Assembly: GCF_004799035.1 (NCBI RefSeq)
Contig: NZ_MWIO01000009.1
Coordinates: 1-36,613 of the forward strand
Length of the DNA stretch: 36,613 nucleotides
Reading direction: 5' to 3'
From: Rhodanobacter lindaniclasticus
Lineage (GTDB): Bacteria > Pseudomonadota > Gammaproteobacteria > Xanthomonadales > Rhodanobacteraceae
A model generated the notes under the pieces. The model searched no databases. It saw nothing but the letters and a program-made list of their open reading frames with translations, and was not told the DNA's origin. Below, in pieces: positions 7,957 through 17,137 of this stretch (positions within the stretch are counted from its first letter, which is position 1; the number at the start of each line of letters is the position of its first letter). The position numbers and the translations under genes were made by a program.

Positions 7957-9732
7957 ATGCGCCGATGCCGCCGACGCCTGAGTCTGCTGTTGTTGCCATT
8001 GCTTGTGCTGGCTTCGCCGGCACCCGCGGGCGTGGCGCTGCATGTGGACGGCGTGGAGGATCCGCTGAAGGCGGCCGTGATCGATCGCCTCGAGCTCTCG
8101 CAGTACGCCAAACGCGAAGTCACCGCCGCGCAGGCGACGCGCCTGTACCAGCGTGTGCCGGAACAGGTGCGCGCGGCGCTGCAGCCCTACGGCTACTACG
8201 ACGCCAGCGTCACCGGCGAGCTCAGGCAGGTCGGCGCGGACTGGCAGGTGGACCTGCACGTGACCCCCGGCGAGCCGGTCAAGGTGGCGCAAGTCGAACT
8301 GCAACTGGATGACGCCGCCGGCAAGATCGCGCCCATCCGCCGCGCGCAGCGCGCGATCGAGCGACTCGAAGGCAAGACGCTGAACCACGAGACCTACGAG
8401 GAGGCGCGCGACGCGATGAGCGCGCAGCTGACCGCCAATGGTTTCCTCGATGCCCGGCTGGTCACCCACCGGGTGGAGGTGAACCGCGGCGAGCGACGCG
8501 CGGTGGTCAAGCTGGCATGGGAAGCCGGCCCGCGCTATCGCTACGGCCAGGTGCATTTCGAGGGCTCGCAATTCAACGAGGGTTTCCTCGATCGCTATGT
8601 GCCGTTCCGGTCCGGCGACTATTTTTCGCAGGACCAGTTGCTGGCCTTGCAACAGGCCTTGAACGGCGCGGACTATTTTGCCGTGGTCAACGTGCTGCCC
8701 GACGTCGACGAGGCGAAGCACGGCGTCGTCGACGTCACCGTGCAGCTGGCGCCGGCCAAGCGCACGATCTACACCGGCGGTCCCTTCATCGGCACCGATA
8801 CCGGCTTCGGCATGCGCGGCGGCATCGAGCGGCGCTGGGTCAACCGGCGCGGGCACAAGTGGAAGAACGAGCTGGTGGTGGCGCAGCGGCTGAAAACGCT
8901 CTCGACCATGTACACCATCCCCCTGCCCGGCCCGAACCAGCGCAGCTACAACGTCGGCGCGAATTTCCGCGACGCCGACACCGACACCTCGCAATCGCGC
9001 ACGCTGGAACTGGTCGGCAACGAAACGCGCCAGTGGCACGGCTGGACGCGCACGCTGGGCGTGCATGCGCTGGCCGGTACCTTCACCGTGGGCAAGCGCG
9101 GGCGCGAGCCTGACAACACGCCGGGTATCGAACACGGCCGCAGCACCGAGGTGTTCGCCGAAGCCTCGCTGACCCGCAAGCAGGCCGACAACCCCGCCTT
9201 CGTGCGCCGCGGCTGGTCGCTGACCCTGGCCGCACGCAGCACCGCGGGCAGCCTGCTCTCCGACGCCAGCTTCAGCCAGATCAGCGCCGACGCCAAATGG
9301 ATCCGCGCGTTCGGAGCGAAACAGCGCAACCGGCTGATCCTGCGCGGCAGCGCCGGCATCACCCGCACCGACGACTTCGCCGCGCTGCCGCCGCAACTGC
9401 GCTTCTTCGCCGGCGGCGACCGCTCGGTGCGCGGCTACGGCTACCAGTCGATCGGCCCACGCAACAGCTACGACCGCGTCATCGGCGGCCGCAACCTGCT
9501 GGTGGCCAGCACCGAGGTGGAGCACTACTTCACCCGCGACTGGGGCATGGCGGCCTTCGTCGACGCCGGCAACGCCTACACCGGCACCGATTTCCGCCCG
9601 AAGATCGGTGCCGGCCTGGGCCTGCGCTGGCGCTCGCCGGTCGGCATGATCCGGCTCGACTTCGGCACCCCCATTCACGACTCGGACCATCACGGCATCG
9701 AGTTGCACGTGGTCATCGGACCGGATTTGTGA
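7957..9732 (+). CDS. tamA: TamA, outer-membrane Omp85-family assembly protein
   Basis: 591 residues: a signal peptide (about 1-24, MRRCRRRLSLLLLPLLVLA), three POTRA-like repeats (about 25-265, with VEGLxxP-like VDGVEDPLK at the start and YRYGQVHFEGSQF in the third), and a C-terminal 16-strand barrel with the Omp85 signature SVRGYGYQSIGP. It ends in GPDL, the usual TamA end. TamA sits in the outer membrane and works with TamB in inserting certain outer-membrane proteins and, by current views, in moving phospholipid. The next large gene is tamB, 100 nt on, so the two form an operon. A TAAGCT hexamer at 7912-7917 may be its -10. No strong ribosome site precedes ATG 7957 (GAGGA lies about 13 nt upstream). 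Confidence 0.93.
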   Translation: MRRCRRRLSLLLLPLLVLASPAPAGVALHVDGVEDPLKAAVIDRLELSQYAKREVTAAQATRLYQRVPEQVRAALQPYGYYDASVTGELRQVGADWQVDLHVTPGEPVKVAQVELQLDDAAGKIAPIRRAQRAIERLEGKTLNHETYEEARDAMSAQLTANGFLDARLVTHRVEVNRGERRAVVKLAWEAGPRYRYGQVHFEGSQFNEGFLDRYVPFRSGDYFSQDQLLALQQALNGADYFAVVNVLPDVDEAKHGVVDVTVQLAPAKRTIYTGGPFIGTDTGFGMRGGIERRWVNRRGHKWKNELVVAQRLKTLSTMYTIPLPGPNQRSYNVGANFRDADTDTSQSRTLELVGNETRQWHGWTRTLGVHALAGTFTVGKRGREPDNTPGIEHGRSTEVFAEASLTRKQADNPAFVRRGWSLTLAARSTAGSLLSDASFSQISADAKWIRAFGAKQRNRLILRGSAGITRTDDFAALPPQLRFFAGGDRSVRGYGYQSIGPRNSYDRVIGGRNLLVASTEVEHYFTRDWGMAAFVDAGNAYTGTDFRPKIGAGLGLRWRSPVGMIRLDFGTPIHDSDHHGIELHVVIGPDL

Positions 9733-9755
9733 AGAGGAATCGGAGAAGCTCACCC

Positions 9756-9836
9756 ATGAACATGGCGACCAACACGGCGAGGACAGAACACGCGGCGCGT
9801 GCTGCTTTTCCCCATTCCCGGCCTCCCCGCCCATGA
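9756..9836 (+). CDS. Possible 26-residue leader ORF overlapping the tamB start
   Basis: ATG 9756 has an excellent ribosome site, GGAGAAG with a 7-nt spacer, and the 27-codon frame (MNMATNTARTEHAAR...) ends in TGA that overlaps the tamB ATG as ATGA. The tamB ATG itself is preceded by pyrimidine-rich CCTCCCCGCCC with no ribosome site. This arrangement suggests that ribosomes finishing the small frame restart at tamB. The peptide has no recognised family and may matter only for coupling. Chance occurrence is possible in GC-rich DNA. Confidence 0.4.
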   Translation: MNMATNTARTEHAARAAFPHSRPPRP

Positions 9837-12800
9837 AATGGTTCAAGCGCATCGCCATCGCATTCGCCGCGCTGCTGCTGGTCGTGGCGGTGGTGCTGTG
9901 GTGGTTGTTGGGCACCGGTGCCGGATTGCGCTTTGCGCTGGCGCGGGCCGAGTCGCTGAGTGGCGGCGCGCTGCAAGTGCAGCAGGCGCACGGGCGGCTG
10001 GCCGGGCCGCTGCAACTTTCCGGCGTGCGCTACGACGACGGCCACGGCACCGTGGTGGATCTGGCGACGGCGCGGCTCGACCTGCGCTTCTGGTCGCTGC
10101 TGGGCAAGCGCGTGCACCTGACCACGCTCGATGTCGAAGGCGTCAAAGTGGCAGTGCCCGCGGCCAGCACGAATGAAAGCGCAAGCTCCACCAGTCTGTC
10201 GCTGCATCTGCCGGTGGAGCTGATCCTGGATCGCGTGCACGTCGGCCCGATCAAGGTGACGCAAGCCAGCGAAGACGTGTTTGCCGCCGATCGGCTCGAC
10301 CTGGCGGGACGCTGGACCGACCGAGGCATCGAACTGCGCCAGCTTGCGCTGCGCGCACCGGACGGCCATGCCGACCTCGCCGGCGAGCTGGTCTTCGGCC
10401 AGAGCTATCAAGGCAACGGCACGCTGGGCTTTGCGTGGAAAGTCGGCGACACCGATATCGCCGGCACGCTCTCCGTCCACAGCGACGGCAGGCAGGCCAC
10501 GCTGGATGCCGCGCTCACCGCACCGGCGCCGATGAAGCTGCACGCCGAACTCGCCCAGGCCGGCGAGTTCGGCTGGCGCGGCACGCTCGAGGCGCCGCGT
10601 TTCGATCCTGCGCCGCTGCTAGGCAAAGGCACGCTGCAATCGCTGGCCTTCTCGCTCGCCGGCCATGGCGATCGCCACGGCGGCACGCTCGAAGGCCAGC
10701 TCGATCTGAACCAGTACCGCGTGCTGCTGCAACCGCTGCACGCGCAGTTCGATCCCCACGACCACACGCTGACGCTCGAACAACTGCGGCTCGGCTCGCC
10801 GGAGATCAAAGGCAGCGTGGAAGCAAGCGGCACCGTGCAACTGGATGCCAAGCCGATCACCGCCAACTTGCAGATAGGCTGGACCGACCTGCAATTGCCG
10901 GCCGAGCTGGTCGGCCAGCCACTGGCCAGCCACGGCCAGCTCAAGGCAACGGGCAACGTCGACGCGTACCATGCGCAAGGCGATCTCGAACTGGGCCCAC
11001 CCGGCAAGCTGGCCCAGCTGTCGCTGGAACTGGACGGTACACCGCAACGTCTGCAGCTGCGCACGCTCGAACTGAAACAGGCCAAGGGGCAGCTCCAGGC
11101 CCACGGCGAGCTGACCTTGCAACCGGCGCTGGCATGGCAGGCCGAGGTCAGAGCCGCGGCGTTCGACCCCGGCCAGTTGCTGGCGCACTGGGACGGCGCG
11201 CTCGATGCCGACATCGCCAGCCAGGGCCGGCGCACGGCCGACGGACTCGACGCCACGCTGGACATCCGCAAGCTCGCCGGCAACCTGCGCAAGCGCGCGG
11301 TCAGCGGCCACGGCAAGCTGCACCTGTCGCCGCAGCGGGTGCTGGACGGTCGGCTGGAACTGGCCTCCGGCCGCAGCTCGCTGCAGCTGACGGCACGACC
11401 CGGCGCCAGCAACGACGCCGAACTGCAACTGGCGATCGCCTCGCTCGGCGACTGGCTGCCCGGTGCCAGCGGCCGTCTGGACGGCCATTTGCGAATCCAG
11501 GGCAAGCTGCCGAAGCTCGGCATCAACGGCCAGCTGCACGGAGAGGCGTTGGCCTGGCAGCAGCAGCGCGCACGGCGCCTGCGCCTGATCGTGGGGCTGC
11601 CGGACATCAGCCGCGTGGCCGGCAAGCTGGACCTGCAGTTGAATGACGCCATCGTGCAGGGGCTGACGTTCCAGGACATCCACGCACTGGCCGAAGGCAG
11701 CGATTCCAGTCACCGGCTCGAGGTACAGGCGCGCGGCACCCAGTTGTCCGGCGCGCTCGACCTGCGCGGCGCGCTCGCCGGTTCGCGCTGGAGCGGCACG
11801 CTGTCGACGCTGGACCTGCAACCGCAGGGCCTGCCGCCGTGGCGCCTGCAACATGCCACCCAGCTCGGCTACGACGATGGCGCGATGCAGCTTGCCGAAC
11901 TGTGCCTCACCGCGGGCGACCCGCTGCTGTGCGCGAGCGCGCGCCGCGACAAGGCCGGCAATCTCGACGCCAGCTATCGCCTGCAGGCGCTGCCGCTGGC
12001 GTTGCTGCTGAACGCCGCCGGCGAGGCCGACCTGCCGCTGCGCGCCGACGGCGACATCGAGGGCAGCGGCCAAATCCACCGCAGCGCGGCGGGCGTGCTC
12101 AGCGGGCAGGCGTCGATCGGTTCGGCGCACGGTGCGATCAGCTATGCCGATGACACGCGCGAAGCGCTGCTGCGCTACGACAACCTGCGGCTCGACGCCA
12201 ACCTCGCCCCGCAGCGCCAGCAGATCGAACTGCACGCGGCGCTGGACGATGGCGGCCGCATCGACGGTCAGCTCGGCATCACCGGCGCGCAGCAGGCACT
12301 GAGCGGCCAGCTGGAATTGCATCTCGGCAACCTCGCCTTCGTCGAGCTGCTCAGTCACGAGCTGGCCAATGTGAAGGGCCAGGCCAATGGCCGCTTCCAG
12401 TTCGCCGGCACCCTGGCGCAACCGCTGCTGACCGGCCAGGCCGAGCTGGGCGACTTCGCCGCGGAGATTCCCGTCGCCGGGCTGACCCTCGCCCAGGGCC
12501 AGCTCCAGGTGACCACGCTTGACGGACAGCAGCTGCAGATCCGCGGCAGCGTGCAGTCGGGCAAAGGCAGCATCGCGGTGGACGGCAGCGCCAGCCTCGG
12601 CGGCACCCAGCCCACCCGGCTCACCATCACCGGCAGCGAGTTCACCGCGGTGGACATCCCGGCGGCCAACGTGGTGATCTCGCCCGACCTGGTCGTGCAG
12701 CAAGGCGCCGGCGGCATCGACGTCACCGGCGCGGTGAGCCTCGACCGCGCGCGGGTCAACGTGGACAAGCTGCCCGGCGCCGGCGCCAGCGCCGCCTCGA

Positions 12801-13582
12801 CCGACGTGGTGGTGGTGGATGCGAAACAGCCGCAAGGCGCCGCCGGCCGCATGCCGCTGAATGCGGTGGTCAAGGTCAACCTGGGCGAGCGCACCCACGT
12901 CACCGGCATGGGTTTGGACGGCCGTGTCAGCGGCGTGCTGACGGTCATCGAGAAGCCGGGCCGCGCGGCCATCGGCCAGGGCCAGATCGCGGTGGACGGC
13001 ACCTATCGCGCGTACGGGCAGGACCTGAAGATCCAGCGCGGCCAGCTGCTGTTCGCCAGCACGCCGCTCGACAACCCCGGCCTGAACATCCGGGCGGTGC
13101 GCAAGCTCAACCCCAACGCCACCATCGACGAAGGCCAGGAGGTCGGCCTGTACGTCTCCGGCACCGCGCAGCGGCCGATCCTCACCGTGTTCTCCAACCC
13201 GCTGATGGAGCAGTCCGATGCGCTGTCGTACCTGATCACCGGCAAGCCGCTGTCGGAGGTCAAGGGTGGCGAAGGCAGCATGGTCAGTGCCGCCGCCCAG
13301 GCCCTGGGCTCGGCTGCAGGCGACCTGCTGGCCAAGCAGATCGGCTCGCAGCTGGGGGTGGACGACATCGGCGTGTCCAGCAACGAGGCGCTCGGGGGCA
13401 GCTCGGCGTTCACCGTCGGCAAGTATCTTTCGCCGCGGCTTTACCTCAGCTACGGCGTGGGCCTGTTCGAGCCGGGCGAGGTGATTACCCTGCGCTATCG
13501 GCTGAGCAAGCGCTGGAACCTGGAGGCGCAGCAGGCCACCGAGTTCAGCCGCGCCAGCCTCAACTACCGGCTGGAGCGCTAG
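9833..13582 (+). CDS. tamB: TamB, inner-membrane-anchored AsmA-like translocation protein
   Basis: 1249 residues: an N-terminal anchor (KRIAIAFAALLLVVAVVLWW), about 900 residues of repetitive beta-rich AsmA/TamB-type sequence with many short LxLxG strands, and the conserved C-terminal DUF490 domain (about 930-1249) with SNPLMEQSDALSYLITGKP and the end GLFEPGEVITLRYRLSKRWN ... YRLER. TamB spans the periplasm as a long groove from the inner membrane to TamA. The start has no ribosome site of its own and overlaps a small ORF (9756-9836). The stop TAG lies in the loop of a perfect hairpin (13573-13589). Confidence 0.93.
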   Translation: MKWFKRIAIAFAALLLVVAVVLWWLLGTGAGLRFALARAESLSGGALQVQQAHGRLAGPLQLSGVRYDDGHGTVVDLATARLDLRFWSLLGKRVHLTTLDVEGVKVAVPAASTNESASSTSLSLHLPVELILDRVHVGPIKVTQASEDVFAADRLDLAGRWTDRGIELRQLALRAPDGHADLAGELVFGQSYQGNGTLGFAWKVGDTDIAGTLSVHSDGRQATLDAALTAPAPMKLHAELAQAGEFGWRGTLEAPRFDPAPLLGKGTLQSLAFSLAGHGDRHGGTLEGQLDLNQYRVLLQPLHAQFDPHDHTLTLEQLRLGSPEIKGSVEASGTVQLDAKPITANLQIGWTDLQLPAELVGQPLASHGQLKATGNVDAYHAQGDLELGPPGKLAQLSLELDGTPQRLQLRTLELKQAKGQLQAHGELTLQPALAWQAEVRAAAFDPGQLLAHWDGALDADIASQGRRTADGLDATLDIRKLAGNLRKRAVSGHGKLHLSPQRVLDGRLELASGRSSLQLTARPGASNDAELQLAIASLGDWLPGASGRLDGHLRIQGKLPKLGINGQLHGEALAWQQQRARRLRLIVGLPDISRVAGKLDLQLNDAIVQGLTFQDIHALAEGSDSSHRLEVQARGTQLSGALDLRGALAGSRWSGTLSTLDLQPQGLPPWRLQHATQLGYDDGAMQLAELCLTAGDPLLCASARRDKAGNLDASYRLQALPLALLLNAAGEADLPLRADGDIEGSGQIHRSAAGVLSGQASIGSAHGAISYADDTREALLRYDNLRLDANLAPQRQQIELHAALDDGGRIDGQLGITGAQQALSGQLELHLGNLAFVELLSHELANVKGQANGRFQFAGTLAQPLLTGQAELGDFAAEIPVAGLTLAQGQLQVTTLDGQQLQIRGSVQSGKGSIAVDGSASLGGTQPTRLTITGSEFTAVDIPAANVVISPDLVVQQGAGGIDVTGAVSLDRARVNVDKLPGAGASAASTDVVVVDAKQPQGAAGRMPLNAVVKVNLGERTHVTGMGLDGRVSGVLTVIEKPGRAAIGQGQIAVDGTYRAYGQDLKIQRGQLLFASTPLDNPGLNIRAVRKLNPNATIDEGQEVGLYVSGTAQRPILTVFSNPLMEQSDALSYLITGKPLSEVKGGEGSMVSAAAQALGSAAGDLLAKQIGSQLGVDDIGVSSNEALGGSSAFTVGKYLSPRLYLSYGVGLFEPGEVITLRYRLSKRWNLEAQQATEFSRASLNYRLER

Positions 13583-13591
13583 GCGCTCCGG
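13571..13591 (+). terminator. Hairpin spanning the tamB stop codon
   Basis: GGAGCGC and GCGCTCC form a perfect 7-bp stem, 9 bp with the flanking C-G and U-G pairs, and the TAG stop of tamB is the three-base loop. No T-run follows, so it may act as an mRNA 3' barrier or weak terminator rather than a classical one. Confidence 0.3.
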
Positions 13592-13683
13592 CAGATTGCC
13601 GCGTCGGCAGACGGTTCCCCCGGCGCCGGCTAGAATGGCGGATGCGCCGGCCGCCGCGGCCGCATCGTCCCTTTCGGAAAACC

Positions 13684-13944
13684 ATGCGCCTCTACCTGCA
13701 ATCCGTGCCCGGCAGCACCGACACGCCACGCTACGTCCAGATCACGCTGGAGCAGGACCTGCTCGGCGGCTGGACGTTGTACCGCGAGTCGGGCACCCAG
13801 GGCGGACGCGCGACCATGAAGCGCGAGCAGTTCCTGGAACGCGACGAGGCCATCGCCGCGTTCGAGAAAACCCGCGACGCGCAGCTCAAGCGCGGCTTTC
13901 GCCTGATGTTCGCCCAGGGCCAGGAAGGCCCGTACGGGCGCTGA
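13684..13944 (+). CDS. Small WGR-domain-like protein
   Basis: 86 residues from ATG 13684, matching a WGR-type fold over its length: MRLYLQSVPG, YVQITLEQDLLGGWTLYRESG, GGRATMKREQFLERDEAIAAFEKTRDAQLKRGFRL. WGR domains bind nucleic acid in PARPs and stand-alone bacterial proteins. Here the eponymous Trp-Gly-Arg position reads Tyr-Arg-Glu, so binding may differ. An upstream in-frame ATG at 13642 would add an Arg/Pro-rich stretch and is less likely, because it lies 5 nt after a TAGAAT hexamer (13631-13636) that looks like the -10. The gene ends 21 nt before hemE, so they are probably cotranscribed. Function unknown. Confidence 0.75.
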   Translation: MRLYLQSVPGSTDTPRYVQITLEQDLLGGWTLYRESGTQGGRATMKREQFLERDEAIAAFEKTRDAQLKRGFRLMFAQGQEGPYGR

Positions 13945-13965
13945 AATCCCTCACCGTTGACTGCC

Positions 13966-15033
13966 ATGTCCGATGTCTTGAAGAACGACCGCTTCCTGCG
14001 CGCGCTGCGCCGCGAGCCCACCGACACCACGCCGATCTGGGTGATGCGCCAGGCCGGCCGCTACCTGCCCGAGTACCGCGCCACCCGCGAGCGCGCCGGC
14101 AGTTTCATGGGCCTGGCGCAGAACCCGGAATACGCCTGCGAAGTGACGTTGCAGCCGCTGCAGCGCTTCGAGCTGGACGCGGCGATCCTGTTCTCCGACA
14201 TCCTCACCATTCCCGACGCGATGGGCCTGGGCCTCCGCTTCGCCCAGGGTGAAGGCCCGCAGTTCGCACACCCCGTGCGCAGCGCGGCGGACATCGCGAA
14301 ACTCGCCGTGCCGGACATGGATGGCGAACTGCGTTACGTGATGGATGCGCTGCGACTGATCCGCCGCGAGCTGCACGGCCGCGTGCCGCTGATCGGTTTC
14401 TCCGGCAGCCCGTGGACGCTGGCCTGCTACATGGTCGAGGGCCACGGCTCGCGCGATTTCGCCACGCTGAAGTCGATGTGCTGGGATCAACCGGCGCTCG
14501 CCCACCAGTTGCTCGACACGCTGGCGCAGGCGGTGACCGCCTACCTGGTTGCCCAGGCCGAGGCCGGCGCACAGGCGCTGATGATCTTCGACACCTGGGG
14601 TGGCCTGCTCGGTCCGACACCGTTCCGCGAATTCTCGCTGCGCTACATGACGCAGATCGTGACCGCGCTGAAGGAACACCCGGCTTCGCGCGAACTGCCG
14701 GTGATCCTGTTTTCCAAGGGCGCCCATGGCCAGCTGGCGGCGCTGGCCGACAGCGGCTGCGCGGCGCTGGGCGTGGACTGGACCATCGACCTGGCCGACG
14801 CGCGCGCCGCGGTGGGTGATCGCGTGGCACTGCAGGGCAATCTCGATCCGGCGATCCTGCGCGCCAGCCCGGCGGTGATCCGCCGCGAGGCCCGCGCGGT
14901 GATGGACAGCTACGGCAACCACCCCGGCCACGTGTTCAATCTCGGCCACGGCATCACCCCGGAGGTCGATCCCGACCACGTCAAGGTGCTGGTGGACGAG
15001 GTGCACGCCTACGGGCACACGCTGCGCACTTGA
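13966..15033 (+). CDS. hemE: Uroporphyrinogen decarboxylase
   Basis: 355 residues, the standard size. The N-terminal family signature [16 protein letters not shown] is intact, including the Arg residues that hold the substrate carboxylates, and the second signature [16 protein letters not shown] and the conserved FDTWGG are present. It ends with [16 protein letters not shown]. The enzyme removes four acetate carboxyls from uroporphyrinogen III to give coproporphyrinogen III in the cytoplasm. I chose ATG 13966 ([14 protein letters not shown]); an upstream TTG at 13957 is in frame but has no ribosome site. It follows the WGR-like gene by 21 nt. Confidence 0.97.
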   Translation: MSDVLKNDRFLRALRREPTDTTPIWVMRQAGRYLPEYRATRERAGSFMGLAQNPEYACEVTLQPLQRFELDAAILFSDILTIPDAMGLGLRFAQGEGPQFAHPVRSAADIAKLAVPDMDGELRYVMDALRLIRRELHGRVPLIGFSGSPWTLACYMVEGHGSRDFATLKSMCWDQPALAHQLLDTLAQAVTAYLVAQAEAGAQALMIFDTWGGLLGPTPFREFSLRYMTQIVTALKEHPASRELPVILFSKGAHGQLAALADSGCAALGVDWTIDLADARAAVGDRVALQGNLDPAILRASPAVIRREARAVMDSYGNHPGHVFNLGHGITPEVDPDHVKVLVDEVHAYGHTLRT

Positions 15034-15231
15034 TCGGGGACCGGCCGATGCGCGGCACTCAAGATCGGCGGCGCGCGGCCGATACTCCAGTGGCATGGAC
15101 CCCGGTGCGCGCCGCCAGGCGGCGGCCTGCAGCAGGACAAACGCCTCGCGGACCGACATGAGGGGCGCGGCAATCGCATATCCACCCGCATCCCGCGTAC
15201 CGTGCGCGTCACCGACCCAACGAGCTGCTGC

Positions 15232-17127
15232 ATGAAGGCCATCGAACAACTGCGAATCAACGGGGGCCTGCCCAGCCCGAAGGGCGTGGCGCTGGCGATC
15301 ATGCAGATCAGCCGCCGCGACGACGCGACGCTGGAGGAAATCAGCCGCCTGGTGCAGAGCGACCCGGTCACCAGCGGGCGCCTGCTGCACATGGCCAACG
15401 CCGCCAGCGTGGGCGCCCGCCCGCTGGCCAGCATCCCCGAGGCGATCATCCGTCTCGGCCTGGCCGCCGTGCGCCAGCTGGCGATGGGTTTTTCGCTGGT
15501 CGACCAGTACCGCAGCGGCGCCTGCAAGAGCTTCGATTACCCGCGCTTCTGGTCCCACTCGCTGCTGATGGCGGTGGCGATGCAGGAACTGGGCAAGCGC
15601 GTGCGGCTCGCATCGCCGGATGAACTGTTCGCCTGCGGCCTGCTCGCCCGCATCGGGCAGCTGGCGCTGGCCACCCTGTACCCGGAGGAATACGCGCAGC
15701 TGCTGCAACGCGGCGACGAGACCACGGTGGAGGCCGAGCGGCAATTGCTGCACGTCGACCACAACGAACTCACCGCGGTGATCCTCGAAGATTGCGGCAT
15801 CCCGCGGGCACTGGCCGAGCCGGTGTTCTTCCACGAGAACGTGGAGGCGGCCAGCTTTGCCGAAGGCTCGCGTCCCTACCAGCTCACCCGGCTGTTCCAC
15901 CTGGCCAGGCGGCTGGCCGACTTGAGCCTTGCACCGGACGAGCAACGCACCCAGCACATCGGCGAGCTGATGCTGCTGGGCGGCAAGATCGGCCTGGACG
16001 CCGGCGAACTCGGCATCCTGCTCGACCAGGTGCATGCGCAATGGCACGACTGGAGCGCGGTGCTGCATGTTCCCGACGGCAAGGTGCCGGCCTTCGCCGA
16101 CCTGCTTGCCAACCCGGTCGCTGCCGCTGATGGCGCACCCGCCGCCGTGGAAGTCTCGCGCGTGCTGTGGGTAGCCAGCGCCGCGCCGGTGCGCGCGATG
16201 CTGACGGAGATTCTCGGCGGCATGCCCGACCAGGTGGTGCACTCGGCCAGCAGCGGCGAGGAAGGCCTCGCGCTGGCCGTGCAACTGATGCCTCAGGTGG
16301 TGATCGCCGACTCGCGCATGCCCGGGCTGGACGGCTGGGCGCTGTGCCGCGCGCTGCGCGCCACGCCGTGGGGCCAGTCGATCTACCTGATCGTGCTGGC
16401 CAGCGTGACTTCCGAAACCGAGATCCGCCTGGCCACCGAGGCGCAGATCAACGATTGCGTGAGCCCGGCCCAGGCCGCCCGCATGCTGCCGTTGCGGATG
16501 GGCGCGGCACGCCAGTACGTGAAACTGCTCACCCAGTGGGAGCACGACCGCGCACAGCTCAAGCGGTTCTCCGCCGAACTGGCGATGAGCAACCGCAAGC
16601 TGCAGCACTACGCCCTGATCGACCAGCTCACCGGCCTGCAGAACCGGCGCTCGGGGATGGAGTCGCTGGCCCAGGCCTGGAGCATGGCCGAACGCTCCGG
16701 CGATTCGGTGACGATGATGATGATCGACATCGACCGCTTCAAGGAGGTCAACGACACCCACGGCCACGCGGTAGGCGACCAGGTGCTGCTCGAAGTGGCC
16801 CGCACCATCCGCCGCTCCGCGCGCAAGGAGGACGCCGTGTGCCGCATGGGTGGCGAGGAGTTCCTGGTGATCTGTCGCAATGCCGACCTGTCCTCTTCGC
16901 TGCACGCCGCCGAGCGCCTGCGCAAGGCGGTAGCCAGCGTGCGGGTGGCCGTCGAGGACCAGCAACTGGGCGTGACGATCAGCATCGGCCTGGCCGCGCG
17001 CGAGGACGGCATGGCCGATCCCGGCGCGCTGGTCAACGCCGCCGACAAGGCGCTTTACGCGGCCAAGAAGAAGGGCCGCAACCGCACCTGCCGCTACGAG
17101 GACGGCAAGCTGTACCTGGAAGGCTGA
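15232..17127 (+). CDS. HDOD - receiver - GGDEF signalling protein (probable diguanylate cyclase)
   Basis: 631 residues from ATG 15232; an upstream GTG at 15202 is less likely. N-terminal HDOD domain (about 10-260: LPSPKGVALAIMQISRRDD, SDPVTSGRLLHMANAA). Receiver-like domain (about 308-425) with a possible phospho-acceptor D360 in VVIADSRMPG, but the acidic pair is replaced (VLWVASAAP, 311-319) and the invariant Lys is Ser411 (CVSP). A linker helix follows, then GGDEF (about 460-625) with active-site GGEEF at 540-544 and an inhibitory I-site RKED at 531-534, five residues upstream as in feedback-controlled cyclases. It should make cyclic di-GMP from two GTP. There are no TM segments, so it is cytosolic. 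It converges on the dienelactone-hydrolase-like gene, 10 nt between stops. The 198 nt before it show no clear promoter. Confidence 0.9.
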   Translation: MKAIEQLRINGGLPSPKGVALAIMQISRRDDATLEEISRLVQSDPVTSGRLLHMANAASVGARPLASIPEAIIRLGLAAVRQLAMGFSLVDQYRSGACKSFDYPRFWSHSLLMAVAMQELGKRVRLASPDELFACGLLARIGQLALATLYPEEYAQLLQRGDETTVEAERQLLHVDHNELTAVILEDCGIPRALAEPVFFHENVEAASFAEGSRPYQLTRLFHLARRLADLSLAPDEQRTQHIGELMLLGGKIGLDAGELGILLDQVHAQWHDWSAVLHVPDGKVPAFADLLANPVAAADGAPAAVEVSRVLWVASAAPVRAMLTEILGGMPDQVVHSASSGEEGLALAVQLMPQVVIADSRMPGLDGWALCRALRATPWGQSIYLIVLASVTSETEIRLATEAQINDCVSPAQAARMLPLRMGAARQYVKLLTQWEHDRAQLKRFSAELAMSNRKLQHYALIDQLTGLQNRRSGMESLAQAWSMAERSGDSVTMMMIDIDRFKEVNDTHGHAVGDQVLLEVARTIRRSARKEDAVCRMGGEEFLVICRNADLSSSLHAAERLRKAVASVRVAVEDQQLGVTISIGLAAREDGMADPGALVNAADKALYAAKKKGRNRTCRYEDGKLYLEG

Positions 17128-17137
17128 GCGCGAGCCC

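Noticed and set aside
10619..13729. Antisense open frame of 1036 codons opposite tamB
   Set aside because: Same GC-bias effect; no motifs or ribosome site, and tamB is a clear full-length gene.
15158..15235. 26-codon ORF ending as ATGA on the start of the HDOD-GGDEF gene
   Set aside because: It resembles the tamB leader ORF in length and overlap but has no good ribosome site, so chance is the simpler explanation.
13951..16965. Antisense open frame of 1004 codons across hemE and the HDOD-GGDEF gene
   Set aside because: Spans two recognised genes and their gap; its composition is that of a mirror frame.
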